64,000 nt of DNA, from contig NZ_JALPRD010000011.1 of the NCBI RefSeq assembly GCF_023197165.1, positions 87,489 through 151,488 on the forward strand. Reading direction: 5' to 3'. Numbering within the stretch: the stretch's first letter is position 1; every line of letters starts with the position of its first letter. Below are positions 8,286 through 16,212 of this stretch, piece by piece. A program made the position numbers and the translations under genes. The notes under the pieces were generated by a model. The model made no database searches. It worked only from the letters and a program-made list of their open reading frames with translations, and was not told the origin of the DNA. This DNA comes from Sphingopyxis sp. MSC1_008. Lineage in GTDB: Bacteria > Pseudomonadota > Alphaproteobacteria > Sphingomonadales > Sphingomonadaceae.

Positions 8286-9839
8286 TCAGCCGAACCAGTT
8301 CAGAAGCGCGGCGCCCGCCGCCGCGCCCGCGATCGCGGTCAGTGTGTAACGCCACCAGCGCTTTTTCTCGCCCGCGTCCCACATCAGCGCGATGTCGGGC
8401 AGCGGCGGCGCGGGCGGCGCGGCACCCTTTTTCGGCAATTGCGCGTCGAGGCGGCGGATGATGTCGGGGATCAGCGCCAGCGTCTTGCCCTGCTCGCGCA
8501 AACCGTCGGCAAGCGCGGCTTCGGGGCCGAGTTCGTCGCGGATCCATTCGCTGACGAAGGGGCCCGAGACATTCCACATATTGATCTTCGGATTAAGCAT
8601 CGTCGCGACGCCCTCGACCATCACCATCGTCTTTTGTAGCAGCAACAGGTGCGGCTGTGTCTGCATGTCGAAATCGCGCGTGATCGCGAACAGTCCGTCG
8701 AGCATTTGCCCGACGCTGAGCTCGCTCACCGGCTTGCCGCGCATCGGCTCGCCGACCGCGCGCAGTGCCGTCGCGAATTCCTCGACGCTGTGATAATCGG
8801 GCACATATTGCGCCTCGAAATGAATTTCGGCGACGCGGCGGTAGTTGCCCGTGGTCAGGCCATAGAGGATCTCGGCGAGCCAGTAGCGCGCCTGCCGGTT
8901 GATCCGCCCCATGATGCCAAAGTCCACGGCAGCGATCGTGCCGTCGGCTTTCACGAACAAATTGCCCTGGTGCATGTCGGCGTGGAAGAAACCTTCCGCA
9001 ATGGCTTGCCGCAGGAAGGCGTTCACGAGGTTCGCCGACAGCGCTTCCATGTCGTGCCCCGCGGCGATCAGCTGCTCGCGGTGCGAAATCTTGATCCCGT
9101 CGATCCAGTCGAGCGTCATTACGCGGCTGGCGGTGCGGTCCCAGTCGATCGCGGGGACCTGATAGGTCGGCACCCCGACCATCGCGTCGGCGAGCTCGGA
9201 CGCCGAGGCGGCTTCGCGGCGCAGATCAAGCTCGCGCAGCGTCCAGCGGCGGAAATTGGCGATCACTTCGCGCGGGCGCAGACGCGTCGCTTCGCCGCCG
9301 AGCGCCTCAAGATGCGCCGCCGCCCATTCATAGGTGTCGATATCGCGCGCAAACTGCTTGTCGATGCCGGGGCGGCGGACCTTGACCGCGACCTTGCGGC
9401 CGTCGGTGGTCACCGCGCGGTGGACCTGCGCGATCGAGGCCGAGCCGACGGGTTCGGGATCGAATTCGCTGTAGAGGCTTTCGAGCGGGACCTCGAACGT
9501 TGCCTCGATTTCCTGCTTGATGCGCCCGAATGCGACGGGCGCGAGCGCGTCCTGCAGCGTCAGCAGATTATGCGCCGCCTCCTCGCCGACGAGGTCGGGG
9601 CGCGTTGCGAGTGTCTGTCCGAGTTTGACTGCGGCAGGGCCGATCGCCTGGAACGCCGCGGCATAGTCGGGGATTTTCGGCTGAATCGTGCCGAGCCGTG
9701 CGATCCGGCACAGGCGCTTGACCCCCGGCGGCGTCTGCGGCGCGCTTTCGATCCCGCGCAGCGCGCCGTGGCGCGCAAGGATGCGGCCCCATTTCAGCAG
9801 GCGGAGGATATGGGTGACGGGTTGGGTCAAGCCTTCCAC
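8286..9839 (-). CDS. ubiB: UbiB-family protein, ubiquinone biosynthesis
   Basis: UbiB is an atypical membrane-anchored kinase-like ATPase needed for ubiquinone synthesis. The diagnostic KxGQ motif is in AAVKLGQTLATRPDL. A Gly/Ala-rich loop follows (PVGSASIAQVH), with the lysine in KVAVKVRRP, a catalytic HADMHQGN and a metal-binding VDFGIMG. The C-terminus has one hydrophobic helix (about residues 497-512). The first start is GTG at 9839, overlapping ubiE by 13 bp. A TTG at 9830 would overlap the ubiE stop as TTGA and gives a start (MTQPVTHILRLLKWGR) that looks more like homologues. Confidence 0.93.
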   Translation of the reverse strand: MEGLTQPVTHILRLLKWGRILARHGALRGIESAPQTPPGVKRLCRIARLGTIQPKIPDYAAAFQAIGPAAVKLGQTLATRPDLVGEEAAHNLLTLQDALAPVAFGRIKQEIEATFEVPLESLYSEFDPEPVGSASIAQVHRAVTTDGRKVAVKVRRPGIDKQFARDIDTYEWAAAHLEALGGEATRLRPREVIANFRRWTLRELDLRREAASASELADAMVGVPTYQVPAIDWDRTASRVMTLDWIDGIKISHREQLIAAGHDMEALSANLVNAFLRQAIAEGFFHADMHQGNLFVKADGTIAAVDFGIMGRINRQARYWLAEILYGLTTGNYRRVAEIHFEAQYVPDYHSVEEFATALRAVGEPMRGKPVSELSVGQMLDGLFAITRDFDMQTQPHLLLLQKTMVMVEGVATMLNPKINMWNVSGPFVSEWIRDELGPEAALADGLREQGKTLALIPDIIRRLDAQLPKKGAAPPAPPLPDIALMWDAGEKKRWWRYTLTAIAGAAAGAALLNWFG

Positions 9840-10564
9840 CCGCTGTGAATCGCGACGAGACCGCCGAGGATCGGTTCGACCTTCACGGCGGTGAAGCCCG
9901 CCTCGCGGATCATCTGCGCGAATTTGGGCATCGGCGGGAAGCGGCGGATCGATTCGATCAGGTAACGATAGCTATCCTCATCGTCCGCGATCAGCTTGCC
10001 GAGCTTGGGGACGAGGTGATGCGAATAAGCGTCATAGGCCTGCGCAAAACCCGGCCATTCATTGGTCGAAAATTCAAGGCAGAAGAAACGCCCGCCATAG
10101 CGCAGAACGCGGTGCGCTTCCTTCAGCGCCGCGGGAATGTCGGTGACGTTGCGGATGCCGAAAGCGATCGTATAGGCATCGAAAAACTGATCGGGGAACG
10201 ACAGTTTCTCGGCATTCTGTTCGGACCAGACGAGGCTGTCGATGCCGCGCTCGGCGGCGCGTTCGACGCCGACGCCGAGCATGTCGGGGTTGATGTCGGC
10301 GACGGTGATGCTCGCGCCGAACCGCTCCATGCGAAACGCGATGTCGCCGGTGCCGCCCGCCATGTCGAGGATCGTCTCGCCCTCGCGCGGCTTCACGCGG
10401 CGCACGAAGCGGTCTTTCCACAGGCGGTGCATGCCGCCCGACATCGCATCGTTCATGATGTCATATTTGCGCGCGACGCGGCTGAACACTTCGCCGACCA
10501 TCGCGGTCTTCTCGCCCGCGGGAACCTGTTCATAACCGAAGCTGACGGTGTCGGGAGTGGCCAT
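9827..10564 (-). CDS. ubiE: Ubiquinone/menaquinone C-methyltransferase
   Basis: UbiE methylates the benzoquinol ring (2-methoxy-6-polyprenyl-1,4-benzoquinol) in ubiquinone synthesis, using SAM. The 245-residue protein has the family signatures YDIMNDAMSGGMHRLWK, the SAM loop LDMAGGTGDIA, and RNVTDIPAALKEAHRVL. The ATG at 10564 is the natural start; the frame is open upstream but runs into the palindromic element. ubiE-ubiB is a standard alphaproteobacterial operon, and mutM is divergent. Confidence 0.96.
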   Translation of the reverse strand: MATPDTVSFGYEQVPAGEKTAMVGEVFSRVARKYDIMNDAMSGGMHRLWKDRFVRRVKPREGETILDMAGGTGDIAFRMERFGASITVADINPDMLGVGVERAAERGIDSLVWSEQNAEKLSFPDQFFDAYTIAFGIRNVTDIPAALKEAHRVLRYGGRFFCLEFSTNEWPGFAQAYDAYSHHLVPKLGKLIADDEDSYRYLIESIRRFPPMPKFAQMIREAGFTAVKVEPILGGLVAIHSGWKA

Positions 10565-10648
10565 GGAGTGCGCGCCTTTGCGGGGGAGAGGTAAAGTCGA
10601 ACGGCCTTTAGCGGGGCCTTGCCGCCCGCGCAAATGGCGCGTAGCCCC

Positions 10649-10914
10649 GGGGTCAGAACCTGCGGCTGGGACGGCTGAGGTTTGAAGCAAATTTGTTCAG
10701 TGCGAGGAAGAGCGGCGCAGGCATATGAAAATATTCCAAGGCGCTCTGACGCGGCAATGGACAAATTTGGTCAAATCCCGAAGGGACGGCAAAATGGCTT
10801 CCATCTCGGGCCAAAGGGCCTTTGGAAACAGAACCACTGTTCCCGGCAGGCCCTTTGGCCCGATATGTTCGCCATTTTGCCGCCTCAGCCGTCCCATCCG
10901 CAGGTTCTGACCCC
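10649..10914. repeat. Nested palindromic element between ubiE and mutM
   Basis: This fills most of the 352-bp gap between divergent ubiE and mutM. The outer arms 10649-10680 and 10883-10914 match over 32 bp with one mismatch. The next arms, 10787-10820 and 10849-10882, match over 34 bp with four mismatches. On the right the two arms are contiguous. On the left they are separated by 106 bp (10681-10786) that itself folds into a second imperfect hairpin (ATTTG-rich arms, AT-rich loop). The right edge ends two bases before the mutM start codon. No protein frame here looks real. Confidence 0.85.
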
Positions 10915-10916
10915 CT

Positions 10917-11726
10917 ATGCCCGAACTCCCCGAAGTCGAAACCACCGTCCGCGGCCTCACGCCCTTCCTCGAAGGCCAGCGCTTGACTGCGGTCACCACC
11001 TTCCGCCCCGACCTGCGCCGGCCCTTTCCCGCCGACCTCGCGCAGCGGCTGACCGGCGCGACGGTCACCGGCCTGTCGCGCCGCGCCAAATATGGCGTGA
11101 TCTCGACCGACCGCGACGATCATATGATCTTCCACCTCGGCATGTCGGGGCGCTGGCGGACCGAGGGCGGCGAGGCGGGCAAGCACGACCATCTGCTGCT
11201 CGAAACCGCGGGCCACCGGCTATTCCTGCATGATCCGCGGCGCTTCGGGTCGGTCGATCTGGTGAGCGGCGATCCGCTGACCTTGTTTCCCGCCTTCGTC
11301 ACGCTCGGTCCCGAGCCCTTGTCCGACGCTTTCGACGCCGCCTATCTCGCCAAGGCGCTCGCCGGACGGCGCGCGCCGATCAAGGCGATGCTGCTCGACC
11401 AGACAATCGTCGCGGGGCTCGGCAATATCTATGTCTGCGAAGCGCTCAACATGGCGCGCATTTCTCCGACGAAGCCCGCAGCCGACGTATCGAAGGCGAA
11501 GCTCGCGGCGCTCGTGCCGGCGATCAAGGAGGTGCTGATCGCGGCGATCGCAGCGGGCGGATCGACCTTACGCGATTTCCTCAGCCCCGAGGGCGACCTC
11601 GGCTATTTCGCCAAGGACTGGCGCGTCTATGGCCGCGAGGGCGAGGCGTGCGAATGCGGCGGGACGATCGCGCGGATCGTGCAATCGGGCCGGTCGACCT
11701 TCTATTGCCCGAAATGCCAACGATAA
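10917..11726 (+). CDS. mutM: Formamidopyrimidine-DNA glycosylase (Fpg/MutM)
   Basis: MutM removes 8-oxoguanine and formamidopyrimidines from DNA and nicks the strand. The mature enzyme begins PELPEVE after Met removal, with the catalytic Pro2 and Glu3. Lys residues in SRRAKYG, the QTIVAGLGNIYV helix-two-turn-helix and a C-terminal zinc finger (CECGG...CPKC) are present. Length is 269, typical. The ATG at 10917 abuts the palindromic element, so there is no ordinary Shine-Dalgarno sequence. Together with mutY at 61.9 kb it forms the GO repair system. Confidence 0.97.
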   Translation: MPELPEVETTVRGLTPFLEGQRLTAVTTFRPDLRRPFPADLAQRLTGATVTGLSRRAKYGVISTDRDDHMIFHLGMSGRWRTEGGEAGKHDHLLLETAGHRLFLHDPRRFGSVDLVSGDPLTLFPAFVTLGPEPLSDAFDAAYLAKALAGRRAPIKAMLLDQTIVAGLGNIYVCEALNMARISPTKPAADVSKAKLAALVPAIKEVLIAAIAAGGSTLRDFLSPEGDLGYFAKDWRVYGREGEACECGGTIARIVQSGRSTFYCPKCQR

Positions 11727-11751
11727 TGCGGGTAATTGCCCGCAAACCCAT

Positions 11752-11780
11752 TGACCAAATCGCCGGTCACCGCTATGCGC
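11752..11780 (+). promoter_or_regulatory. Putative sigma-70 promoter of rpsT
   Basis: TTGACC (11752-11757) and TATGCG (11775-11780) are separated by 17 bp, close to the housekeeping consensus. The predicted start near 11787 leaves a leader of roughly 130 nt before rpsT. Not experimentally supported. Confidence 0.6.
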
Positions 11781-11915
11781 GCACCCTTCGAGCAGGGTCC
11801 GGTCGTCCGGAACCGGCCGCATCCGGACATTGATTCGCTGCAATTCGCGCGATTCGGCTGCTCCGCTGAGGCTGTGCTCCGACCATGTAGACCGTTTGAA
11901 AGACTAGAGGAATTT

Positions 11916-12179
11916 ATGGCCAATACGCCGCAGGCAAAAAAGCGCATCCGCCGCAACACCGCGCGCACCGTCGTGAACAAGAATCGCGTTTCGCGCATTC
12001 GCACGCTGGTGAAGAAGGTCGAGAACGCCGTCGCCGCTGGCGACAAGGACGCCGCTGCAACCGCACTGAAGGCGGCACAGCCTGAAATGGCACGCGGCGT
12101 TGCCAAGGGTGTCCTCCACAAGAACACCGTGGCGCGCAAGTTCTCGCGCCTGACCAAGAGCGTGAACGCGATCGCCTGA
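11916..12179 (+). CDS. rpsT: 30S ribosomal protein S20
   Basis: S20 is a small basic primary binder of 16S rRNA in the 30S body. The 87 residues begin [14 protein letters not shown] and are Lys/Arg/Ala-rich throughout, as expected for an S20 helical bundle. The ATG at 11916 follows TAGAGGAATTT. The gene stands alone between its own promoter and a clear terminator, just upstream of dnaA. The rpsT-dnaA neighbourhood is common in alphaproteobacteria. Confidence 0.97.
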   Translation: MANTPQAKKRIRRNTARTVVNKNRVSRIRTLVKKVENAVAAGDKDAAATALKAAQPEMARGVAKGVLHKNTVARKFSRLTKSVNAIA

Positions 12180-12202
12180 TTCGCTTCGTCCCGAAAGGGA
12201 AC

Positions 12203-12242
12203 AAAAAGGACCCGCTGGCTTCATGCCCGCGGGTCCTTTTTT
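12203..12242 (+). terminator. Rho-independent terminator of rpsT
   Basis: A hairpin with GGACCCGC and GCGGGTCC arms is preceded by A5 and followed by T6, 24 bp after the rpsT stop. The A and T tracts would let it work on either strand. Confidence 0.9.
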
Positions 12243-12633
12243 GCGTCGGATATTGTGACAGCGCGATGGCAATAGTGTTGCAGCGCGGTAAGTGACGGAT
12301 TTACGGCGATTCGTTGTTTGGTCACTGGAATGTCATATTTAAACTGTTGAAAAATGGTCATAAAATGACGTTCTGGCGCGATTCCGGCCCCCCTAGTGAG
12401 TCAAGATTTTTATTTCAGTATTTTTACACGGCCAGACCTTGATCGACTCGGCGCGGCCTGACTAGACAGGGTGCGTCGTCGGCCTTCGCCGGTGGCCGCC
12501 ACATCGACATGATTCGCATCTTCCCGGGCTATTTGCCCCGGATAGTATGTCTGCGCCCTGCGCAGGCGACGAATCGGCGCGTGGGGGCCGCCCGATCGTC
12601 TGGTGATGAGGGGACCTGAGGGGGCGGCACAGC
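12243..12633 (+). promoter_or_regulatory. dnaA upstream region with GANTC cluster
   Basis: This 391-bp non-coding stretch is locally AT-rich (12300-12430). It holds six GANTC sites at 12308, 12380, 12398, 12445, 12511 and 12571, against about one expected from base composition. GANTC is the CcrM methylation site in alphaproteobacteria, and methylation state is known to affect dnaA transcription in Caulobacter. There is also a GTCAT-AAA-ATGAC inverted repeat at 12357-12369. I find no convincing DnaA boxes in this stretch, so I do not call an origin here. Confidence 0.55.
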
Positions 12634-14046
12634 GTGACAGAGAGCGGCAATTGGCATGGGCATAACGCAAAGGGCGGAGCAGTGAGCGGTGATGCCGCAA
12701 CGCTCTGGCCGCGCGTGGCCGAAGGGCTGCGCCGCGATCTTGGCGTGCGCACCTTCGACCATTGGCTGAAGCCCGTGCGTTTTGCCGATTATTGCGCAAT
12801 GTCGGGCGTCGTGACGCTCGAAACCGTCAGCCGCTTTTCGGCGAACTGGATCAATGAGCGTTTCGGCGACCGGCTCGAACTCGCTTGGCGGCAGCAACTG
12901 CCTACGGTACGCGGCGTCACGGTGCGCGGCGGCGCCGCCGCCGACGATCGCGCCACCGTTCTCGCCGCCTCGCCGCTACCGAGCTTCGACGCGCCGCCGC
13001 CGGCCCCCGCCGCAAATCCCGCGCTGCTCGGATTCGACCCGCGCCTGTCGTTCGACCGCTTCGTCGTCGCGCGCAGCAACATCCTCGCCGCCAACGCCGC
13101 GCGCCGCATGGCGATGGTCGAAGCGCCGCAGTTCAACCCGCTCTATCTCTGCTCGGGCACCGGGCAGGGCAAGACGCACCTCCTCCAGGCGATGGCGCAG
13201 GATTATGCCGCGGCGCACCCGACCGCGAACATCATCCTGATGTCGGCGGAGAAGTTCATGCTCGAATTCGTCGGCGCGATGCGCGGCGGCGACATGATGG
13301 CGTTCAAGGCGCGGCTTCGCGCCGCCGACCTGCTGCTGCTCGACGATCTCCAGTTCGTGATCGGCAAGAATTCGACACAGGAAGAGCTGCTCCACACGAT
13401 CGACGACCTGATGACCGCGGGCAAGCGCCTCGTTGTCACCGCCGACCGGCCGCCGGCGATGCTCGACGGGGTCGAGGCACGGCTGCTCTCGCGCCTGTCG
13501 GGCGGCCTCGTCGCCGACATCGAGGCGCCCGAGGACGACCTGCGCGAACGCATCATCCGCCAGCGCCTCACCGCGATGCCGATGGTCGACGTGCCCGACA
13601 ATGTCGTCGCCTATCTGGTCAAGCATTTCACGCGCAATATCCGCGAACTCGAAGGCGCGCTCAACAAGCTGCTCGCCTACGCCGCACTCACCGGCACGAC
13701 GGTCGATATCGCGCTCGCCGAAGACCGGCTGGCCGAAAATGTCCGCACCGCGCGTCCGCGCATCACGATCGACGAAATCCAGCGCGCAGTCTGCGCGCAC
13801 TACCGCCTCGACAAGTCCGAAATGTCGTCGAAGCGCCGCGTCCGCGCGGTCGCCCGCCCGCGCCAGGTCGCGATGTATCTCGCGAAGGAACTCACCCCGC
13901 GTTCGTATCCCGAAATCGGGCGGCGCTTTGGCGGACGCGACCATTCGACGGTGATCCACGCGGTGCGCACGGTCGAGGCGCTGCGCGTCGCCGACAGCGA
14001 ACTCGACGCCGAGATCGCCGCGATCCGGCGCGCTCTCAACAACTGA
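12634..14046 (+). CDS. dnaA: Chromosomal replication initiator protein DnaA
   Basis: DnaA-ATP binds DnaA boxes and melts the replication origin. The domains are in order: the N-terminal [14 protein letters not shown] region, a short Pro/Ala linker, the AAA+ core with Walker A ([10 protein letters not shown]) and Walker B (LLLLDDLQF), and the C-terminal DNA-binding domain with the signature [11 protein letters not shown]. The longest start is GTG at 12634 (470 residues). A GTG at 12682, with GGAG six bases upstream, is equally plausible and would remove 16 residues. The linker is short compared with E. coli. Confidence 0.96.
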   Translation: MTESGNWHGHNAKGGAVSGDAATLWPRVAEGLRRDLGVRTFDHWLKPVRFADYCAMSGVVTLETVSRFSANWINERFGDRLELAWRQQLPTVRGVTVRGGAAADDRATVLAASPLPSFDAPPPAPAANPALLGFDPRLSFDRFVVARSNILAANAARRMAMVEAPQFNPLYLCSGTGQGKTHLLQAMAQDYAAAHPTANIILMSAEKFMLEFVGAMRGGDMMAFKARLRAADLLLLDDLQFVIGKNSTQEELLHTIDDLMTAGKRLVVTADRPPAMLDGVEARLLSRLSGGLVADIEAPEDDLRERIIRQRLTAMPMVDVPDNVVAYLVKHFTRNIRELEGALNKLLAYAALTGTTVDIALAEDRLAENVRTARPRITIDEIQRAVCAHYRLDKSEMSSKRRVRAVARPRQVAMYLAKELTPRSYPEIGRRFGGRDHSTVIHAVRTVEALRVADSELDAEIAAIRRALNN

Positions 14047-14087
14047 TCCACAGGGTTATGCCGGTGTTGTCCCCGGGGTTATGCACA
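14044..14087. promoter_or_regulatory. DnaA-box-like sites just after dnaA
   Basis: Position 14079-14087 reads TTATGCACA, an exact match to the TTATNCACA DnaA-box consensus. TGATCCACA at 14044-14052 differs from it at one position. They begin at the dnaA stop codon. Two sites alone do not make an origin, but they could serve DnaA titration or autoregulation. Confidence 0.4.
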
Positions 14088-14150
14088 TCGTCGTGAGTCG
14101 CGATGCAAGGTCTTCTCTCGGGTTGTTAGCGGGCAGCGATTTTCCACATT

Positions 14151-14223
14151 CGTCATGCCGGACTTGATCCGGCATCCATCACCACATCGGTTGCTTGGAC
14201 CCCGGATCAAGTCCGGGGTGACG
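14151..14223. repeat. Dispersed palindrome, GTCACCCCGGACTTGATCC family
   Basis: Arms of 27 bp at 14151-14177 and 14197-14223, near-perfect inverted copies with a 19-bp spacer. Other copies of this family in the window are at 22878, 47411 and 59666. Confidence 0.85.
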
Positions 14224-14274
14224 ATGAAAGAGAAGGCGGCTTCCGGTCGAAAGCCGGCATTGCTTTCCTGAATC

Positions 14275-14313
14275 AAAAAGGCCCGCCGTCCTTCCGGATG
14301 GCGGGCCTTTTGT
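14275..14313. terminator. Bidirectional Rho-independent terminator
   Basis: A hairpin with GGCCCGCC and GGCGGGCC arms is bounded by A5 on the left and T4 on the right. It lies between convergent dnaA and the DUF4136 lipoprotein gene and could serve both. Confidence 0.85.
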
Positions 14314-14329
14314 TAGTCTTTGAGGTCGC

Positions 14330-15031
14330 TCAGCCCTTTTCGGGCGGTGCCACCGTGATCCGCACCCGCTCGCCCGAATTGCCGGGGAAGCCGGTGAACA
14401 TCGCCTCGACGAGGTTCGGGACGAGCGCCTGGAGGTTGTTGTCGCGCGACTGCGCCTCGGCATGGCCTTCGAACAGGCGCGACCCGTCGGCGGCGCGATT
14501 GATCTGCAGGTTCAGCCCGCTGGTGTAGACGGTGTAGCTGCTGACGTCGGTGCCGCCCCAGCCGGGTCCGAAACCACCGCCCCACAGGAACGGGTCGCGA
14601 TAGCCATAGACATAGCGGCGCCCGCCGCGGCCGCTGACGATCACCGGGCGATAGAAGCCGCGGCCATAATAGCCGCCGTACCCGCCGTACCAGGGATCGC
14701 CGAAGCCGGGGCTCGACACGACGCGTTCGCGCCCCTTGTCGACGCCATAATCCATGCGGACGACGAGGTCGGCGCGTTCGCCATTCGCCGCGGGGCGATA
14801 GCCGTAGCGCGTCAGTTCGCCGGCCACCAGATTGGCATAATGGCCGAACTCGATACCGCCCTGCAGCGCGGGGTTGCTCGCCTCGACAACGAAGCTCTGG
14901 CCCTGCGGCACGGGAAGCTGCGTCTGGAAGCGTGCGACATCGGCCTTGAACGGCGTCGCGCAGCCGGCAAGCGCCAGCGCCGCGCCCGTCATGGCGGCAA
15001 GGCCCAGTCGCCTAAGATTCATCTTGCTCAT
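14330..15031 (-). CDS. DUF4136-type lipoprotein
   Basis: A 233-residue predicted outer-membrane or periplasmic lipoprotein. The signal peptide ends in the lipobox LALAGC. The body has the DUF4136 pattern: an early KADVARFQTQLPVPQGQSF strand, an ELTRYGYRP helix, a VVRMDYGVDKGRERV strand and a late RLFEGHAEAQSRDNNL segment. A Gly/Tyr/Phe-rich insertion (about residues 110-150) is typical of sphingomonad members and is probably disordered. The ATG at 15031 is chosen because the signal peptide starts there. Function is unknown. Confidence 0.83.
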   Translation of the reverse strand: MSKMNLRRLGLAAMTGAALALAGCATPFKADVARFQTQLPVPQGQSFVVEASNPALQGGIEFGHYANLVAGELTRYGYRPAANGERADLVVRMDYGVDKGRERVVSSPGFGDPWYGGYGGYYGRGFYRPVIVSGRGGRRYVYGYRDPFLWGGGFGPGWGGTDVSSYTVYTSGLNLQINRAADGSRLFEGHAEAQSRDNNLQALVPNLVEAMFTGFPGNSGERVRITVAPPEKG

Positions 15032-15201
15032 CGTCTTGGCTCCGTATTCGGGAAGCGCATATAGGCGCGCTTTCGTACCATAGACTACACCGACGCGACT
15101 TAACCTTGGTTGAACTCGTTTCATCGCACGGCGGTTCCATGTCCAGATATGGGGACGCGCGCCGCAAAAACAAGAAATTTCACCCGCGAAACAGCGCGGT
15201 G

Positions 15202-16209
15202 TCAGCGGCAGAGCCCCAGCGCGGCATAAGCGGCATCGAGCGTCGGCTTCGCAAGGGTACGCGCCTTCTCCGCGCCCTTGTCGAGGATTGCGTCGAGCGC
15301 CGCTGAATCGTCCTTGAGCGCGACGAAGCGTGCGTTGATCGGACCGAGCTTCTCGATCAGCAGCTCGCCGAGCGCGGGCTTGAAGGCGCCGAACCCCTGG
15401 CCCGCATGGTCACGCAGCACCGCATCGACGCTCATGTCGGCGAGCGCAGCATAGATGCCCACGAGGTTGCGCGCCTCGGGACGTTCGTCGAGTCCTTCGG
15501 CTTCGGACGGCAAGACCGCGGGGTCGGTTTTCGCTTTCCGGACCTTCTGCATCATCGTGTCGGCATCGTCGGTCAGGTTGATGCGGCTCATGTCCGACGG
15601 GTCAGACTTGGACATTTTGGCCGCGCCGTCGCGCAGGCTCATGATGCGTGCCATGCCCGCCGGGAGGATCGGTTCGGGCAGCGTGAACACCGGCGCGTCC
15701 TCGCTGGCATAGTCATTGTTGAATTTTTGCGCGACGTCGCGCGCGAGTTCGAGATGCTGTTTCTGGTCCTCGCCGACAGGGACGTGCGTCGTCTGATAGA
15801 GGAGCACGTCGGCCGCCTGCAGCACCGGATAGGTATAGAGCGCCGCCGATGCGCTTTCGCGATTCTTGCCCGACTTGTCCTTGAACTGCGTCATGCGGTT
15901 CAGCCAGCCGAGCCGCGCGGTGCCGTTCAGCAGCCATTGCAGTTCGGCGTGCGCCGGAACGCGCGCCTGGTTGAAGAGGATCGAACGGTCGGTGTCGATC
16001 CCGCAGGCCACGAGCGCCGCGGTCATCGCGCGCGTGTTGGCGGTCAGTTCGGCGGGGACGTGCGGCATCGAAATGGCGTGCAGGTCGGCGAGGAAATAGA
16101 GCTTGTCGCCCTCCATCTCGTCCTGCATGCGCACCCAGTTGCGGATCGCGCCCAGATAATTGCCGAGGTGCAAATTTCCGGTGGGCTGGATGCCCGATAG
16201 CGTCCGCAT
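15202..16209 (-). CDS. trpS: Tryptophanyl-tRNA synthetase
   Basis: TrpRS charges tRNA-Trp. It is a class I enzyme of 335 residues. The HIGH-type motif is GNLHLGNYLGA near the N-terminus and the KMSKS motif is AAKMSKSDPSDMS near residue 200. The ATG at 16209 lies four bases after the murJ stop, so secB-murJ-trpS probably form one transcript. Confidence 0.97.
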   Translation of the reverse strand: MRTLSGIQPTGNLHLGNYLGAIRNWVRMQDEMEGDKLYFLADLHAISMPHVPAELTANTRAMTAALVACGIDTDRSILFNQARVPAHAELQWLLNGTARLGWLNRMTQFKDKSGKNRESASAALYTYPVLQAADVLLYQTTHVPVGEDQKQHLELARDVAQKFNNDYASEDAPVFTLPEPILPAGMARIMSLRDGAAKMSKSDPSDMSRINLTDDADTMMQKVRKAKTDPAVLPSEAEGLDERPEARNLVGIYAALADMSVDAVLRDHAGQGFGAFKPALGELLIEKLGPINARFVALKDDSAALDAILDKGAEKARTLAKPTLDAAYAALGLCR

Positions 16210-16212
16210 GTC

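Noticed and set aside
10682..11233. Open frame through the palindromic element into mutM
   Set aside because: Out of frame with mutM and crosses two hairpins; no protein features.
12180..14330. Chromosomal origin of replication
   Set aside because: Near dnaA and partly AT-rich, but only one exact DnaA box and no repeat array. GC-skew over the genome would be needed.
15106..15306. Small plus-strand frame between DUF4136 and trpS
   Set aside because: It overlaps the end of trpS and its composition is shadow-like, with no ribosome-binding site.
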